From Bryoerythrophyllum caledonicum (Eukaryota; Streptophyta; Bryopsida; Pottiales; Pottiaceae): 64,000 nucleotides of DNA. Below, piece after piece: positions 1 to 16,084 of this stretch (position 1 is its first letter; every line of letters starts with the position of its first letter). The translations under genes were made by a program, and so were the position numbers. The DNA lies in assembly GCA_963971425.1 (NCBI GenBank), contig OZ020522.1:4810168-4874167 (forward strand), given 5' to 3'. The notes under the pieces are model-generated. The model was not told the DNA's origin, did not search any database, and worked only from the letters and a program-made list of their open reading frames with translations.

Positions 1-63
1 TCTATTTTTGCATCTCTCTAATTTTGCATCATAAGCCTTGATCGCTTTCTATGTGGATTCCAG

Positions 64-2586
64 GTGAACTCTGAATGTTGTGTCAAGCCAATTTCGCAAT
101 CTGTTGTTAGTCGATTGAAAAGGAAGTTTTTTTGGAACGTTGAGGTAAAGGCTATTGGTAGCAACTTTTTGAGATATACCAAGTGTGACTATTTGGTTGA
201 GTTTCTTGCCAAATATCCTTGCGGATCTGAGAATGGCAAGCACTTCAAGATGATCGAGCAAGGCATCTCAACTACTAAAGTGCTTGCAGTAATGTGTAGT
301 CTAGATGGACATCTCAGTCCATTAATTACCCGTCTAAGTTCCTCTGCATTATTCACGACAAGATGGACACTTCTAAGACGGCCATTTCAAGAATGCAGCG
401 GATTACAAAGGCAACCGCGGGTCCCGGACAGATTCCTATTTCATGTACTGGCATGCTAACTCACAGCCACCGCGACGGTACGTATGCGCATTACTCAACA
501 TCCATATGGCCTGGGGACTCCAATTTCACAATCTTGTCGATCTGCCGTGTTCTTCGGGCTTCAGAGTGCCGCCCTATGCGAGAGTCTAAACAGATTTTTA
601 CATGTCCACCTCAGAATCCGTTCTTTGAAGCTCTATTGCGTGGTTAATCCAGATGTAGTTTGTCGATTCCAGAATCTAGGGGCGATTCCCTCCTAGTGGC
701 TTCAGTTTGGCTTCCTCGGAAGTTGTATCTCCAACTTGATAACCCCGCAAAGGATAACAAGAACCGATTCGTCATGGCCTTCTGTTCGCTTCTCACAGCC
801 AGACGAATTTTTAAGGAAGTGACTGTGGGATTCTTGATTGTTGGCCTTACTCATGAGGACATTGGCGCTCATTTCAGTTACCTTTCTAAATTCATCAAAC
901 GAAAAAACACCTACTATTTAGCTGACCTCATGAAATCCTTCATGGACTCTCAAAAGACAGTAGCCTTTATTCCTGAACTTGTTCAAGAGGTTGCTGATTT
1001 CAAAAGTTACATTGCTAATTACCATCACGACAGCAAGAATAAACCTGCCGGTCTTGGTGAGATGCACCTTTTTAAATATTACCTTGAAGAGGTAGGTGAA
1101 GATGCGGGATGGCCGGTCATGAGATACAATAGAAGTGCGACGGATTCATCATGGCTCCCTCCGAGTGAGCCTCATTTTATTTTCGGTGATATTTTGTTCG
1201 CCCTCATTACTTTGCCATTTCTCTTGTAACTTATTCGTTGGCTGCCAGTCGACAGACTTGACCTTAGCGCTTCTTTTGTTCTTCTTCCCATCTTTGTCAT
1301 CGCTATTTAGTTTTTCTCTCATTTTTTTGTATTTTTCTATGAGATAAGCCTATGAAGATGTGGACTACGGATAAATTTGGGAATCCAAACTTTTCGATCG
1401 GTGATCCAAAACTAGTACCCTTCAAGCCCCTTTGGGATGACGTTCATGTCAACAAATTAAAGCGTAACGAGGAGAAGGAGGTTGCAAGGGCCACTAGAAT
1501 CATAGAAAAAGAGTCTTTTTATCAAGAACGGTATTGCAAAGTGTATTGAGTTATGGAGGACCGTCATGGCTTGGGACAAAAGATATGTCGAGGATATGGC
1601 TCCTTTCATTGCATATTGGAAGCGTCTTCTATAGCTTATATTTGGTCCTCTTCCTCCTACCCCCGACTGTCTCCGTGAAGGATTTTGGCCAAAATCGGAC
1701 TAGATGCGTGATCATGCTCGCGCAACGGCACTACCCAATGCAGTTAATGCCAGCTCGGATGTTACACCAGAAGATGAACCTGATCCGTACCCTTACTGCG
1801 GCCCAGAGATGAGCCGTCCTAAATTGTCCTTCAATCCGTTTCAAGATATTCTTCTTGGTGATTTTGTTTTTTGCTGACCCAGCACTGGCCATTATCTTCA
1901 TGTGTGGATGGGCCAAGTACTAAAGCGTGTTAACCACACTCCTGGAGATTCCTACGGAAATTTTAAGGTCAAATGGTGGGTTCCACTCACGACTAAGAAA
2001 GATTCTAAGAAGATCATCGGGAAGGAGTGCTAGAATAGGCGGTGGGAATGGGAACAATGGGATCCAGATGTTCAAAACTGCAGTATCGTTCTCTTCTCGC
2101 ATCGCTACCCGTCTCATAATAAGCGTGGGCCGCCGAAGACCCACTGTATCCCGCCTGAAGCAGCAAACGTTGCAATCACTATAAGAAACCCGTGTTTTTT
2201 GTGATGTCACCTAAAATCGTAAAACATTTACATTTTGAAAAGTGACATCTAGAAAAACATCAGAATTAACAGGACGTTGTAAAAAACATGGAGATGTTAG
2301 TTGGGACACGTGGGCATGTTAGCTCCCAAACATGGGGATGTTAGCAAGGACACGCGTATATGTTGGCAAAGACGTTAACGTAAACATTGTCATGTTGACT
2401 GCAATTTTTGCCATGTTTTTGCATGTTTCGGTTGATCCAAATTTTAGGTGATGCTTTCATGGACATCATCCCTGTTTTTTTGACATTTTCTGCGTTTTTT
2501 GGAACATCACAAAAAACACGGGTTTCTTATAGTGAATGGCTTGTTTGGAGGCAGGTGGCATCGCTGTCCATGGCAGTGTCAATTGA
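64..2586 (+). pseudogene. DUF7869-type mobile-element gene, decayed
   Basis: A broken gene whose pieces match the DUF7869 family, long proteins spread in high copy through algae, fungi and animals and probably of mobile-element origin. An N-terminal piece lies at 64-330. The core runs in one frame from 363 to about 1170 and holds the hallmarks: MDTSKTAISRMQR near the start, GDSNFTI, YLQLDN..KDNKNR, and VGLTHEDI where the family usually has VGHTHEDID. A second exon at about 1344-1600 reads KMWTTDKFGNPNFSIGDPK, and a C-terminal part at about 1830-2176 reads GNFKVKWW. In-frame stops (TAA 645-647, another near 1600, and TAG where a Trp is expected near 2031) show it is dead. A small CACTA element sits at 2177; beyond it the frame continues to a stop at 2584-2586. 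The biochemical role of the family is not established. Confidence 0.8.
2177..2534. mobile_element. Non-autonomous CACTA (CMC) mini-element, 358 bp
   Basis: The ends are inverted: CACTATAAGAAACCCGTG at the left and its complement CACGGGTTTCTTATAGTG at the right; the match continues inwards for about 30 bp. It is flanked by a perfect 3-bp duplication AAT (2174-2176 and 2535-2537), the signature of the CACTA superfamily. The interior codes for nothing and repeats the word catgttag/catgggatgttag. It is inserted near the end of the DUF7869 gene. An element with nearly the same terminus begins at 63841. Confidence 0.93.
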
Positions 2587-3103
2587 TTGCTATACTGGTC
2601 AGCTGCGAGCCGACGAATTGAATTTCACTTCAATGGAATTTTTTTTACCATTTATCAGTTTAAATGCTGCGTGGAATAATAGTATCTACCGAAATTTGGC
2701 AATTGATATTTTTTACAAGAAACTCATCTTGGGATCTCAATCTGAATAGTTGTTATTTTTCTTGTCGGCTGCCAGCCAACAACCTCTCTATTTTGTATTT
2801 GCAGTTTGAACTGGTTGTTGTTGTCAAAGTCTTCGTGCGTGTGAAGGAAGGACTGAAATCTGTGGCACGTGTGTTGCTCGATATCATAATGGCGATTAGA
2901 TGGTTGCGTCGTACATGAGTAATTATTGTACAAGCAAAATTTGTGGCAACTGAATGATAAATGCACGGATTCACTGTATGTGCAGTATCTCTTTGTGTTC
3001 ACTTGATTTTGTGTATCTTGAATTTGACTTGCTACAAATCGGAGTGTTTTATCTATACTCGTTTCCTCAGTTTCTTAGTCTGATTCAGCTTCCAGCCGAG
3101 GAC

Positions 3104-3609
3104 ATGGTTGAGACTCGGCGTATGGCTCTAGTTAGGAGAGCAAGAGAGGCAAGGGAGGAGAGGGAAGAAAATGAGGCCAGAGTTGCTAGGGAGGCAGAGT
3201 CACCGAGTAGTGTAGTGTCTGAAAACACTGTGGAGAGCATCATTCCGTTGAGTGAGGTTCATGATGAGAACTCAAACAATGATGGAAGTCACTTGCTGCA
3301 ATCGCCCTGGCACTGCTGTAACCACGTCGGAGATGGTCGAGTTCTAGTCGAAGAAGAGGAGTCCGTCAACGATGAGGAGTTCGATGATGATAGCGATCAC
3401 CACGTCGATGCTCAACTAGGGACTTGGGGTGCTCTGATGAAGAAGACCGTTGCGGCAATGGATCAGACGAGGTGGACTCGTGGGCTACCGGACGTGTTGA
3501 CAACGAATCATCTTCAGGCTTTATGGGTGCTCTGTTTGAAACTGGATGCAATACCGGTTCGGACGTGGACTCTGATATGTACGCTCCGGCATGGCGGAAG
3601 AACTGGTAG
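3104..3609 (+). CDS. Hypothetical acidic ORF, possibly element-derived
   Basis: I do not recognise this ORF. It starts MVETRRMALVRRAREAREE, a charged helical stretch, then becomes Ser/Glu/Asp rich. The acidic character is lost in the first frame after about 3420 but continues in another frame (3424-3609: SDEEDRCGNGSDEVDS..., ending at a stop). A frameshift near 3420 is therefore likely and the gene is probably decayed. It lies just downstream of the DUF7869 pseudogene and between copies of the palindromic motif, so it may belong to the same element. A host gene fragment cannot be excluded. Confidence 0.3.
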
Positions 3610-4611
3610 ATGTTAAGTATAGTTGAGTTTGTTAGTCCCCTGCAGTTGCTTTTCTCTTATCGATTTTCCAGACTGCTGCCATCTATGGAGCTCCTCCAAA
3701 TGTAACCTGCTTTTTTACTAAAATACTGTGCTCTATTCGGATCACATCCTCAATGTACTTCTTCAATGACAAGCCTCGTTTTATTCTTTTTGTTTTGATG
3801 GTGTGCTTGGTAGAATCTTGTGTGTCATATGAGGTCAAGAGTCTTCTGTCCATGTGTTGTCTTCTGCAGTAATTTTTATATCATTGTATTATCTTGAAGG
3901 ACATTTTAGGAAGTTATATATTTATCCGAGCTGCAATCGGCAATCATCTTTGTATGAAACTCACTTCCTCAACTTTGTTATTGAGTTCAGTACTATCACC
4001 TGTATTTTGTAACTTATTTTGCCGGTCTTCTTCGATGGATGTTTTATACACAATACTCTGTTGACAGGATCTCATTCTGATTCATTGAATTTCTTCTTGT
4101 CGGTTGCCATCCGACAACCTCTATTTATTTTGAGTTCGAAGATCATCTGTTTGCCCTAACTGACTTGGGCCTCTACTTTATTGGTCTCGCAATCGTTCAG
4201 AAAATCATTCTGACAACTGCTGCTTTTTAAGCGAGAGCTGTCTACGGGGAGCCTTATCTGTTTGAAATCCACTAAACGACTGTGTTCAAAACTCTCTTTT
4301 GACCGTCGACTACCGGCCGACGTCTGTACTCAAAGGAAAGACCATCTTCTTCGTTTTCCCCTTGACCACCTCTCATGGCTGCATATTTTTTGTTCAATTT
4401 CAAAATAATCACCTTATTTCAAATCCTCTAACTCCCGTATCTTTCCTGTTTGATCATTGGAGATTGTTGCTTAGTATGTTTCGGATGAGATTTCTTCAAT
4501 AAATTATTTCGTGATTCTGATTCTTCCTCATTCTTTGTCGACTAGCCCCCGACCTTTAATTCTGTTTTCGAGAATCCTTCCGGCATATGGAGAATCTTTA
4601 GGGCTCAAGGG

Positions 4612-4684
4612 AAATATTTAGGGTCTGGGAGAATATTTAGGGTCTGGGAGAATATTTAGGGTCTGGGAGAATATTTAGGGTCTA
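4612..4684. repeat. 19-bp tandem repeat, about 4 copies
   Basis: The unit GGGTCTGGGAGAATATTTA is repeated head-to-tail about four times, with degenerate relatives (GGAGAATCTTTAG) on both sides. Confidence 0.9.
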
Positions 4685-4835
4685 CGGAGAATCTGTAGGT
4701 TTTTGGAGAATCTTTAGATTTTGTGGATTAACCGCCAACGGTTTTAAAGGATTCTACAGGTTTTGAAGAGACTTCATAATGATATGCGACAATTATTATA
4801 AATTTGTGAGGCGCAATGTTTGGTGGAACGCAATT

Positions 4836-4915
4836 TCCAATGTATATCCTTAGGATTTAGGCCATAATTGCTTGTTTCAATGTATATCCTTAGGATTTAG
4901 CTCATAATTGCTTGT
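4836..4915. repeat. 40-bp direct tandem duplication
   Basis: CAATGTATATCCTTAGGATT followed by a CATAATTGCTTGTTT tail occurs twice with a 40-bp period (anchor words at 4841 and 4881). Confidence 0.85.
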
Positions 4916-5655
4916 TTTTTTATATGATATAGGAAATGAAATCCGAGTCTAAGGTTTTTTTTTGTCCATAATTGATCGATTTGTCCACATTTAGTTACAT
5001 ATCCGTTTCCACCACTAGGTTACAATCCATGAATTTTGGAGAACCGCATCATTGTCCAAATACTTATGCAAGCCATTGTATGCTTGTAAGCCTTGCCTCT
5101 AAAGACTCTTTTTACTTGTATCATCACTAAAATCCAAACCTTGAGATCACAATTTTCTATCCCTTGCTGCATCTACATTATAAAATGGATCCTTTAACAC
5201 CATTACAACCTTTTGATCATGACATTCATCAAGAATTTGAGGTTCAGAATATGAACCTCAAATGCCTATCTTCCAAATCGCCTCTTGCACCAAACCTTTG
5301 CACTATAACATTGCAAGTGCTACGAGGAATGCCCAAAGGTGTTGCAATCTGGGAACAAGATTTCCATCTTCATGCATGATCTCAAAAATTGCCCTAGTAT
5401 ATTGATTCACGGACCTTCTAAGAGCCAGGAGGACCAATCGTAATCTCTCTAAACCTATTGCAAGCTATTAAAATAATTTTGTTTCTAATTTTCATAATGT
5501 TTCAAATTTCATAGTAAATAAACAATGATGTTACTTTTAAAAATTAAGAGTCGAACATCCATATCTTATATTCCATTTTTTATTAATTTTTCAAATAACA
5601 TTTTTTTATTATGAATTGTAATGGGAGTGCCATGTTAAGTGGATGGCCACCTGTA

Positions 5656-5807
5656 GGCACTCCTCATAAGCAACGACCAAAAGCAAGGGCTCCTGACTGA
5701 TAGCAAACCTCCATTTGGAGCTAAATGGGTGGTAATGGGATGTAAGTGGGTTGAATATACCCCAATTTTACAGGTGTTGGAATTTGGTTGGTTATGGGGG
5801 GCTTACC
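5656..5807. mobile_element. MITE, copy 1 of a family also at 18628-18785
   Basis: The inside (GATAGCAAACCTCCATTTGG, then GGTGGTAATGGGATG and ATACCCCAATTTTACAGG) matches the reverse complement of 18628-18785 almost throughout. The ends carry diverged inverted repeats of the form CCCCCCATAACCAAC. I could not fix a target duplication, so the superfamily is open. Confidence 0.7.
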
Positions 5808-6361
5808 TTAGTACAAGTTGCTGCTAACAGCCAGCGCTGTTTTTTAATTGTTTGCCAGATTCGTAACTGGCCACTGAGAGAACATCACTCCAAATTATTA
5901 GCAAACTCACGTTCCACAACAAGGTTCTTTTGTTAGTTTGAAAAAAAAGAAAAGAAGGCCTGTACTGCAGATAGCGGCTTCTCTCTACCTCACACAATCA
6001 TGTAGTCAGGCGTATTCGGAATACAGAATAGAATTGCATACATGTAATTCGTATCTGATAACCTTGAACGGCAGCCCGGGACTTCAGACTCGCCACTGGA
6101 CGATAGCGCACTCTACGAAGAACGAAGATGATGCAGAACATCATCTAGGCAGGGCGTACATTTGGTGTCTTAAGTGGGGCCAGCTGCGGACTTTCCCAGG
6201 CACCACAACTGTAGCCAAGTGTCAATAGCGATCAGACAGGGCCAAACATGAAAAACAACCCCAAACCTTCAAACTCCTTCACACAATTTCAATTCTACAA
6301 GTGGTGGAAATGGCATGGGATCCACTAGTTGCTAGAGAATTAGTTGCAGGGAGCACCCATC

Positions 6362-11401
<5,040 letters not shown>

Positions 11402-11429
11402 TTTTGTGAGGTCTCGATGGGGATCCCGT

Positions 11430-11760
11430 TAACGACCCCCGTCGATAGTGGGTCGGGAGGCGAGGCTATTAGTGTGGGTTGCCTCGGCGCCCATCCTGCC
11501 CATGGTGTGGAACCGTCCCCGCGAACCGACCCCGTTGGCCACTGTGGCTTGCCTGCCACGTCGCCTCTGCGCCAGTTGAACAAGGTTGCCACGTCCGCAC
11601 CCACCACGTTGGCAACACCTCGCCCATCCACCCACGAACCCGTTCAATCTTGTCGCTTGCCTAGCCTTGTTGTCCAATCGGTCCTGTTGCCCGCCCTCAT
11701 CCCATTCCCACATCTCATCCTCCTATGTTACCATCTAGGTGATGTGGACTGGGAATTGAG
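11430..11760. other. GC-rich non-coding island
   Basis: GC-rich sequence just after the GH31 stop codon, with words such as TGCCACGTCGCC and CTTGCCTAGC. A similar patch lies at 48050-48300. Open frames occur in several frames, as expected from composition alone. It may be a retroelement remnant; I cannot name it. Confidence 0.35.
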
Positions 11761-12009
11761 GTGAACGACTATAATTTGCGTATATTGGAATCAATGCATG
11801 TATTTTGAGAGTGGAGCCATGATATGTGCAGTAAACGATATACAATCAACTCCATTTATAGAAGCATGTGATACAACAACAATCTTGTGATGAAAGGTAG
11901 CTTGAATCAAAACAAATCTACTCTTTCTAAAACAACACTTGGTGTAAGATGCATTACCCACCATTTCTATTATAACAACCGCTCAATATAGCAACTTCTT
12001 TGCAAGATA

Positions 12010-12590
12010 CAGCCAGTTCCCTTTATAACAGCCCTATTGGTTGTGCCTGTTATATATAGAGGCTATAATATTGAATAGATGTTGTAATGGGAAGGATGGG
12101 GAAGGCTGTTAAAGGGTATTGTTACATGAATGATTCTATCAAAGTATGGCATCAAAGGATGATGGTGCAAGTAATCTCTGTATGACGCACACCAGTCAAG
12201 GGGTTGGTCAGACACATGCAGAACTAAAAAAAACTAAGCATTTAGTGCAAGCAATTAGTGCACATGAAGGCAGTTGATGGGCATGTAACCTCAACAGTGA
12301 ATGGCATGTAACTAAACTTCATCATTGATGGCAACTTTTTTGTATTGTAACTGTGGTGTAACTTCAAGTTGTACAAATTTATCTTACCAATGGGGACTAA
12401 TTTTTGATAATGGCCAATTCCGACATGCCTTAGATTGAATGGATGTTATGTGGGGTGACAATTTGGTTTGATGAAAGTTGTTGTAATAGCAAATGGCTGT
12501 TGTAGAGAGCAACTAAATGTTCTTGGCCCACGCCGCCTGTTATAATGAATTTGTTGTTATATCATATGCTTTTATAAAGAGAGCCCACTG
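12010..12590. mobile_element. pogo/Tigger-like MITE, 581 bp
   Basis: The ends are inverted: CAGCCAGTTCCCTTTATAAC at the left and CAGTGGGCTCTCTTTATAAA when the right end is read on the other strand. Each end is flanked by TA (12008-12009 and 12591-12592), as in Tc1/mariner insertions. The CAG-TNNNCTCTxTATAA form is typical of pogo/Tigger. There is no transposase inside. A second, more diverged pair of similar ends just outside (about 11955 and 12635) hints at nesting. Confidence 0.75.
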
Positions 12591-12978
12591 TATAGCAGAC
12601 AGAATCAACAAGGCTGTTGTAATGGGAGCTAACTGTAGCCATCCATGTCCCTAGTACATTTCACTTTGCAGTCGCCTGATTGAAACCCGGATCGTTTCGG
12701 ATTGACACCCGGATCGTTAAGTCTCCTGGAACGTACTTACGACCGTGCCACTCGACCACGGTCAGAGTCCAATTCTTGAACTTCCGTCGGTCCCGAGACC
12801 GACCAGAATTAGGGTTTCACACAATGTTGGAGGAAGAAACAAACGCAGATTCAATTGCATCACAACCTCACCAGCGATGGCGATGGCGATGGCGTACACG
12901 GATTATTGAACGCACACACAGACGCACACAGACACTCACACACAATCCGATCTCTTCCGTCAAGCGATCCGCTTCTCC

Positions 12979-15934
12979 ATGGCCGCCGCCGTAGGCCAAG
13001 TCCGATGCCAACGGATCGGCTGTGACGCCGCCTTCACGCCCGCCAACAACCTCGACGACTCGTGCACTTATCACTCCGGGGTAAGCAATCCACTCCTTCC
13101 TCGAGTGATGTTTAGGTGATGTGTGGAGATGTCGACAGCAATGTACAGTAGTCGAATCCGGGACTTTGATCAAAACCGGTGGAGCTTCTTCTGGTTGTTG
13201 TTTTAGTTTTCATGAGTCGAGTGCCTTCGAAAATCTGATGATTCAGCTCTGGCAAAGCAGTGGTGAGAGAATCGGTGTGTTGATTTACTTTGACATTGCG
13301 TTGATTCGGGATTTCGAGTATCAGGTGGATATTTTTTGGAAATTTATTGTTAATAGATCATAGAAAAACGTGAGAGCTTAGTGCCTCGTACTCGTGATTG
13401 CATTACAAAGCTTGTAATTTAGCTCACATGTATAATTCTCGAGAAAGTCTTTCCGAAGAGACATTCAAATACCGCACAGCTTGAAAATTGTTTTGTTATG
13501 GAGCTGTTGGAAGGATTTTCTCCTAGTTTCGCAAATGACTTGACTTTGGATTGATGTCTTGGTGCATTGGTACTGACGTATCGGCTTTTTGTGTGTTTTC
13601 CCTGGCGATGGATTCTGTTCTGGGACGTGTTCGATCGGACAGGCGGTAAGACTCTTTTCTTTGATTAAGTGTGCGTGTAGTTCTTTATGTTTGATCTCTG
13701 AAGGGATCAGTAAGAAATTGGTTTGTTTAGTTTTTTGTTTCGTTGTTCATTTAATGGTTAAGGGTTGTCACCATGTAGGTTTTTCTGTGTGTGTCGAGTT
13801 GCTGAGATGAGCTTGGTTTGTGCAGCCTTTGTTTCACGATGGCAGAAAGGAGTGGAGTTGCTGCAAGCAGCGCAGCCATGATTTTAGCGACTTTTTGAGC
13901 TTACCAGGGTATGCTCTCTAGGCTGTCATAACACTCTAGAACAAACCAGTGCTAGAACGGCCTTACGTTTAAGTCTTTGAGGGGGAGAATTGCTAAAACT
14001 ACTTGAAACAAACTGGAAGAAGCTAATGTAAATGAACTAAGCGACCATCCAAAAAGAAGAAATAGATGTGTGTCACTAATGGCCCATTCAAAAAGGAAGA
14101 AACGATAAGGACCAAGTGTCAAATATGGGCTTCTTGAAAGTTTGGTCAGGTTTGAATGGTGTCAATTTATTACAGTTCTCTTTGAATTTTTTACAGTGGA
14201 TGGGCATTACTAAAACCTCAGTGAAAACAATTGTTTCCTAAATGTGACATTTGGTGAAAAAAGTTCTTGGGTTTTGAATTTCAAACGGGGAGAGCGGGCA
14301 CATTGGGCACCTCCAAAAACATTTGCTAGGACACTATTGAATGTGAAATTTCAATACTAGCAAGCAACATTATTTCTTTTCATATTGTAAAAAAAAGTTC
14401 TTCCTTTTAGTGGAAAGTAGCATATAAACCCAAGTCAAACATTTTCACACATTGTCGGACAAGGTACCAAAAAAACTTCTTCTTTTCCACTTGAAACTTA
14501 GAGATCTTTATATTTTTTACTTTTTATTTTTTCGACAACAATAGGTGGTGTGAACCTTCTTATTGGCCATTTGGATTATTGATCTAAAACATGTTCAGTT
14601 CACAAAGAATTAAAACGTGAATTGGCAATTTTTGAACCTCCACTCCTTGTACAATTGTTCTAAATATGTTACACCCCTTCTCTACCTCTGAATATTGGTG
14701 CATGAGGAACTAGCATCATGCTTAACATGATGGTAATGGATTTAGACCTTGTGTAGTGCAAAAATTTGACACCAAGTGAAGGCAATCCCCTAATCCATCA
14801 ACGTAGGGGAAAAAATGAACCATTTTCTTGACTTCAAACACCATAATCTTTTAATCTGTACGGTCAAAGTTTATGAAATCTTATGCGTATGTCACTTAAT
14901 TGAGGTCCTATGGTCAAAACTAGAAATATAAGTTCTTGTTTCCTTCCTCATTGCACTAAAATCAACAAGTTTTTAAGTGTTTTTGGTGTGAAACTGTCAC
15001 GGTCCTTTAGGGGTAATCACAGTAACAGTCAACGGTGACTCCAACAACTCAAGAGGCCGCTGTAGAATGTAATGTGAGCGACGAAGCGCAATCTTGTTGT
15101 TTTATTGATCTATCGAAGTAGAGAATTTTAGACACATTGAGTTGGCACTTGATGACCAGTCATTTATGTTTTGATATTTGGAATTAGCTTAGCTACAGCG
15201 CAAGCTGATTAGTCGCATGTGGGCTTTACATAGATGCACAAAGGGCAAACATTCCTCTGAGAAGCCCCTAGCTAAGGCAGCTCCAAGTCCTAATGCCAAC
15301 CAGCCCGTGCAGATGGCTAAGACTGGTAATGCTGCTCTAGACTCAGCAAAAGCCGCATGTGGACGATGTCGCCAAGGATTCTTCTGCTCCGAACATGGTC
15401 AGTTTCTTTTCCCCTGCTTAGATTTGGTTACTCCATAAAGTGATGTAAGTTTTTCACTCTTGAACTGCTTGAAAAGAATCAACACTAGTCAGATTATATT
15501 TTCTCTTTGATCCTACAGGTGCTCCCAAACCGGCAGCAGCAGCTACTGTCAGGCCTAATCCGTCTCCTGCACAAGTTCAAGTTCCCCAAAGTGCAGAACC
15601 AGTAAAGAAGAGTGCACCCGTCAAGGTGATGGATATAAATGCCCAGCAAGTCTGTAAGCGCAAAGGGTGTGGCCACACTTTCACAGAGAAGGACAACCAC
15701 GACAGTGCGTGTAGTTACCACCCTGGCCCTGCTGTATTTCACGACCGCCTCAGAGGGGTATGTTTCTTTCCCAAACCATCTTGTTCGATTTTTAGCTTCA
15801 CCCCTGTTTCCTTAACTGAATCTTGTTTTGGCTTCCTGCAGTGGAAATGCTGCGATGTTCACGTGAAGGAATTCGACGAGTTTCTGGAAATACCTCCCTG
15901 CACCAAAGGCTGGCATGATGCAAATCCAGAGTAG
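12979..15934 (+). CDS. RAR1: RAR1, CHORD-domain co-chaperone of plant immunity
   Basis: Five exons (12979-13080, 13826-13908, 15234-15397, 15519-15757, 15842-15934) give 226 residues, the same length as Arabidopsis RAR1. CHORD-I (about residues 10-68) reads [34 protein letters not shown]. The plant-specific CCCH spacer motif is intact (Cys104, Cys107, Cys113, His116). CHORD-II (about 162-221) begins [15 protein letters not shown] and contains [15 protein letters not shown]. Both zinc-binding CHORDs keep their Cys/His sets. RAR1 acts with SGT1 and HSP90 to stabilise NLR immune receptors in the cytosol and nucleus. Intron 2 (13909-15233) carries a piggyBac-like repeat. The stop codon lies 150 bp from that of the convergent downstream gene. 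Confidence 0.97.
14107..15013. mobile_element. piggyBac-like repeat in RAR1 intron 2
   Basis: The right end reads GGTCCTTTAGGGG, as in the TTAA-flanked copy at 28411-29335, and the inside shares long stretches with that copy and with 19775-20715 (for example CAAACATTTTCACACATTGT and GAACCTCCACTCCTTG). The left end is diverged, so its position is approximate; the TTAA is lost on the right (TAAT). Confidence 0.7.
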
Positions 15935-16084
15935 TAGTCGACCTTAAGGTTCTAATTCTATAGATATGGGGTTTTAGCTTTCTGCATCGGTTGTTTCTTC
16001 CATCAGAATACTCCACCCCCCACAGAGCTTTATGTACTTGGACTATGAAAAATCATTCTCTAAACCTAATCTGTGGTGTGTTTA

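Larger units (their letters stand above)
1238..4117. repeat. Dispersed near-palindromic motif (three clear copies)
   Basis: A near-palindrome with consensus TTGTCGG-NTGCC-NNCCGACAA occurs at about 1238-1255, 2762-2782 and 4097-4117. The last two also share their right flank (AACCTCT followed by tATTT). Weaker relatives lie near 3090, 4305 and 4535. The copies lie between and around the open frames here, so they may mark intergenic or intronic borders of one element family. The function is unknown. Confidence 0.5.
3617..5655. other. AT-rich stretch without a recognisable gene
   Basis: I see no supported coding region here; the short open frames show no domain. Two local tandem repeats are listed separately. 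Confidence 0.6.

Noticed and set aside
11940..12640. An outer transposon around the MITE at 12010-12590
   Set aside because: The candidate outer ends match only weakly and lack a certain TA pair; mentioned as a hint only.
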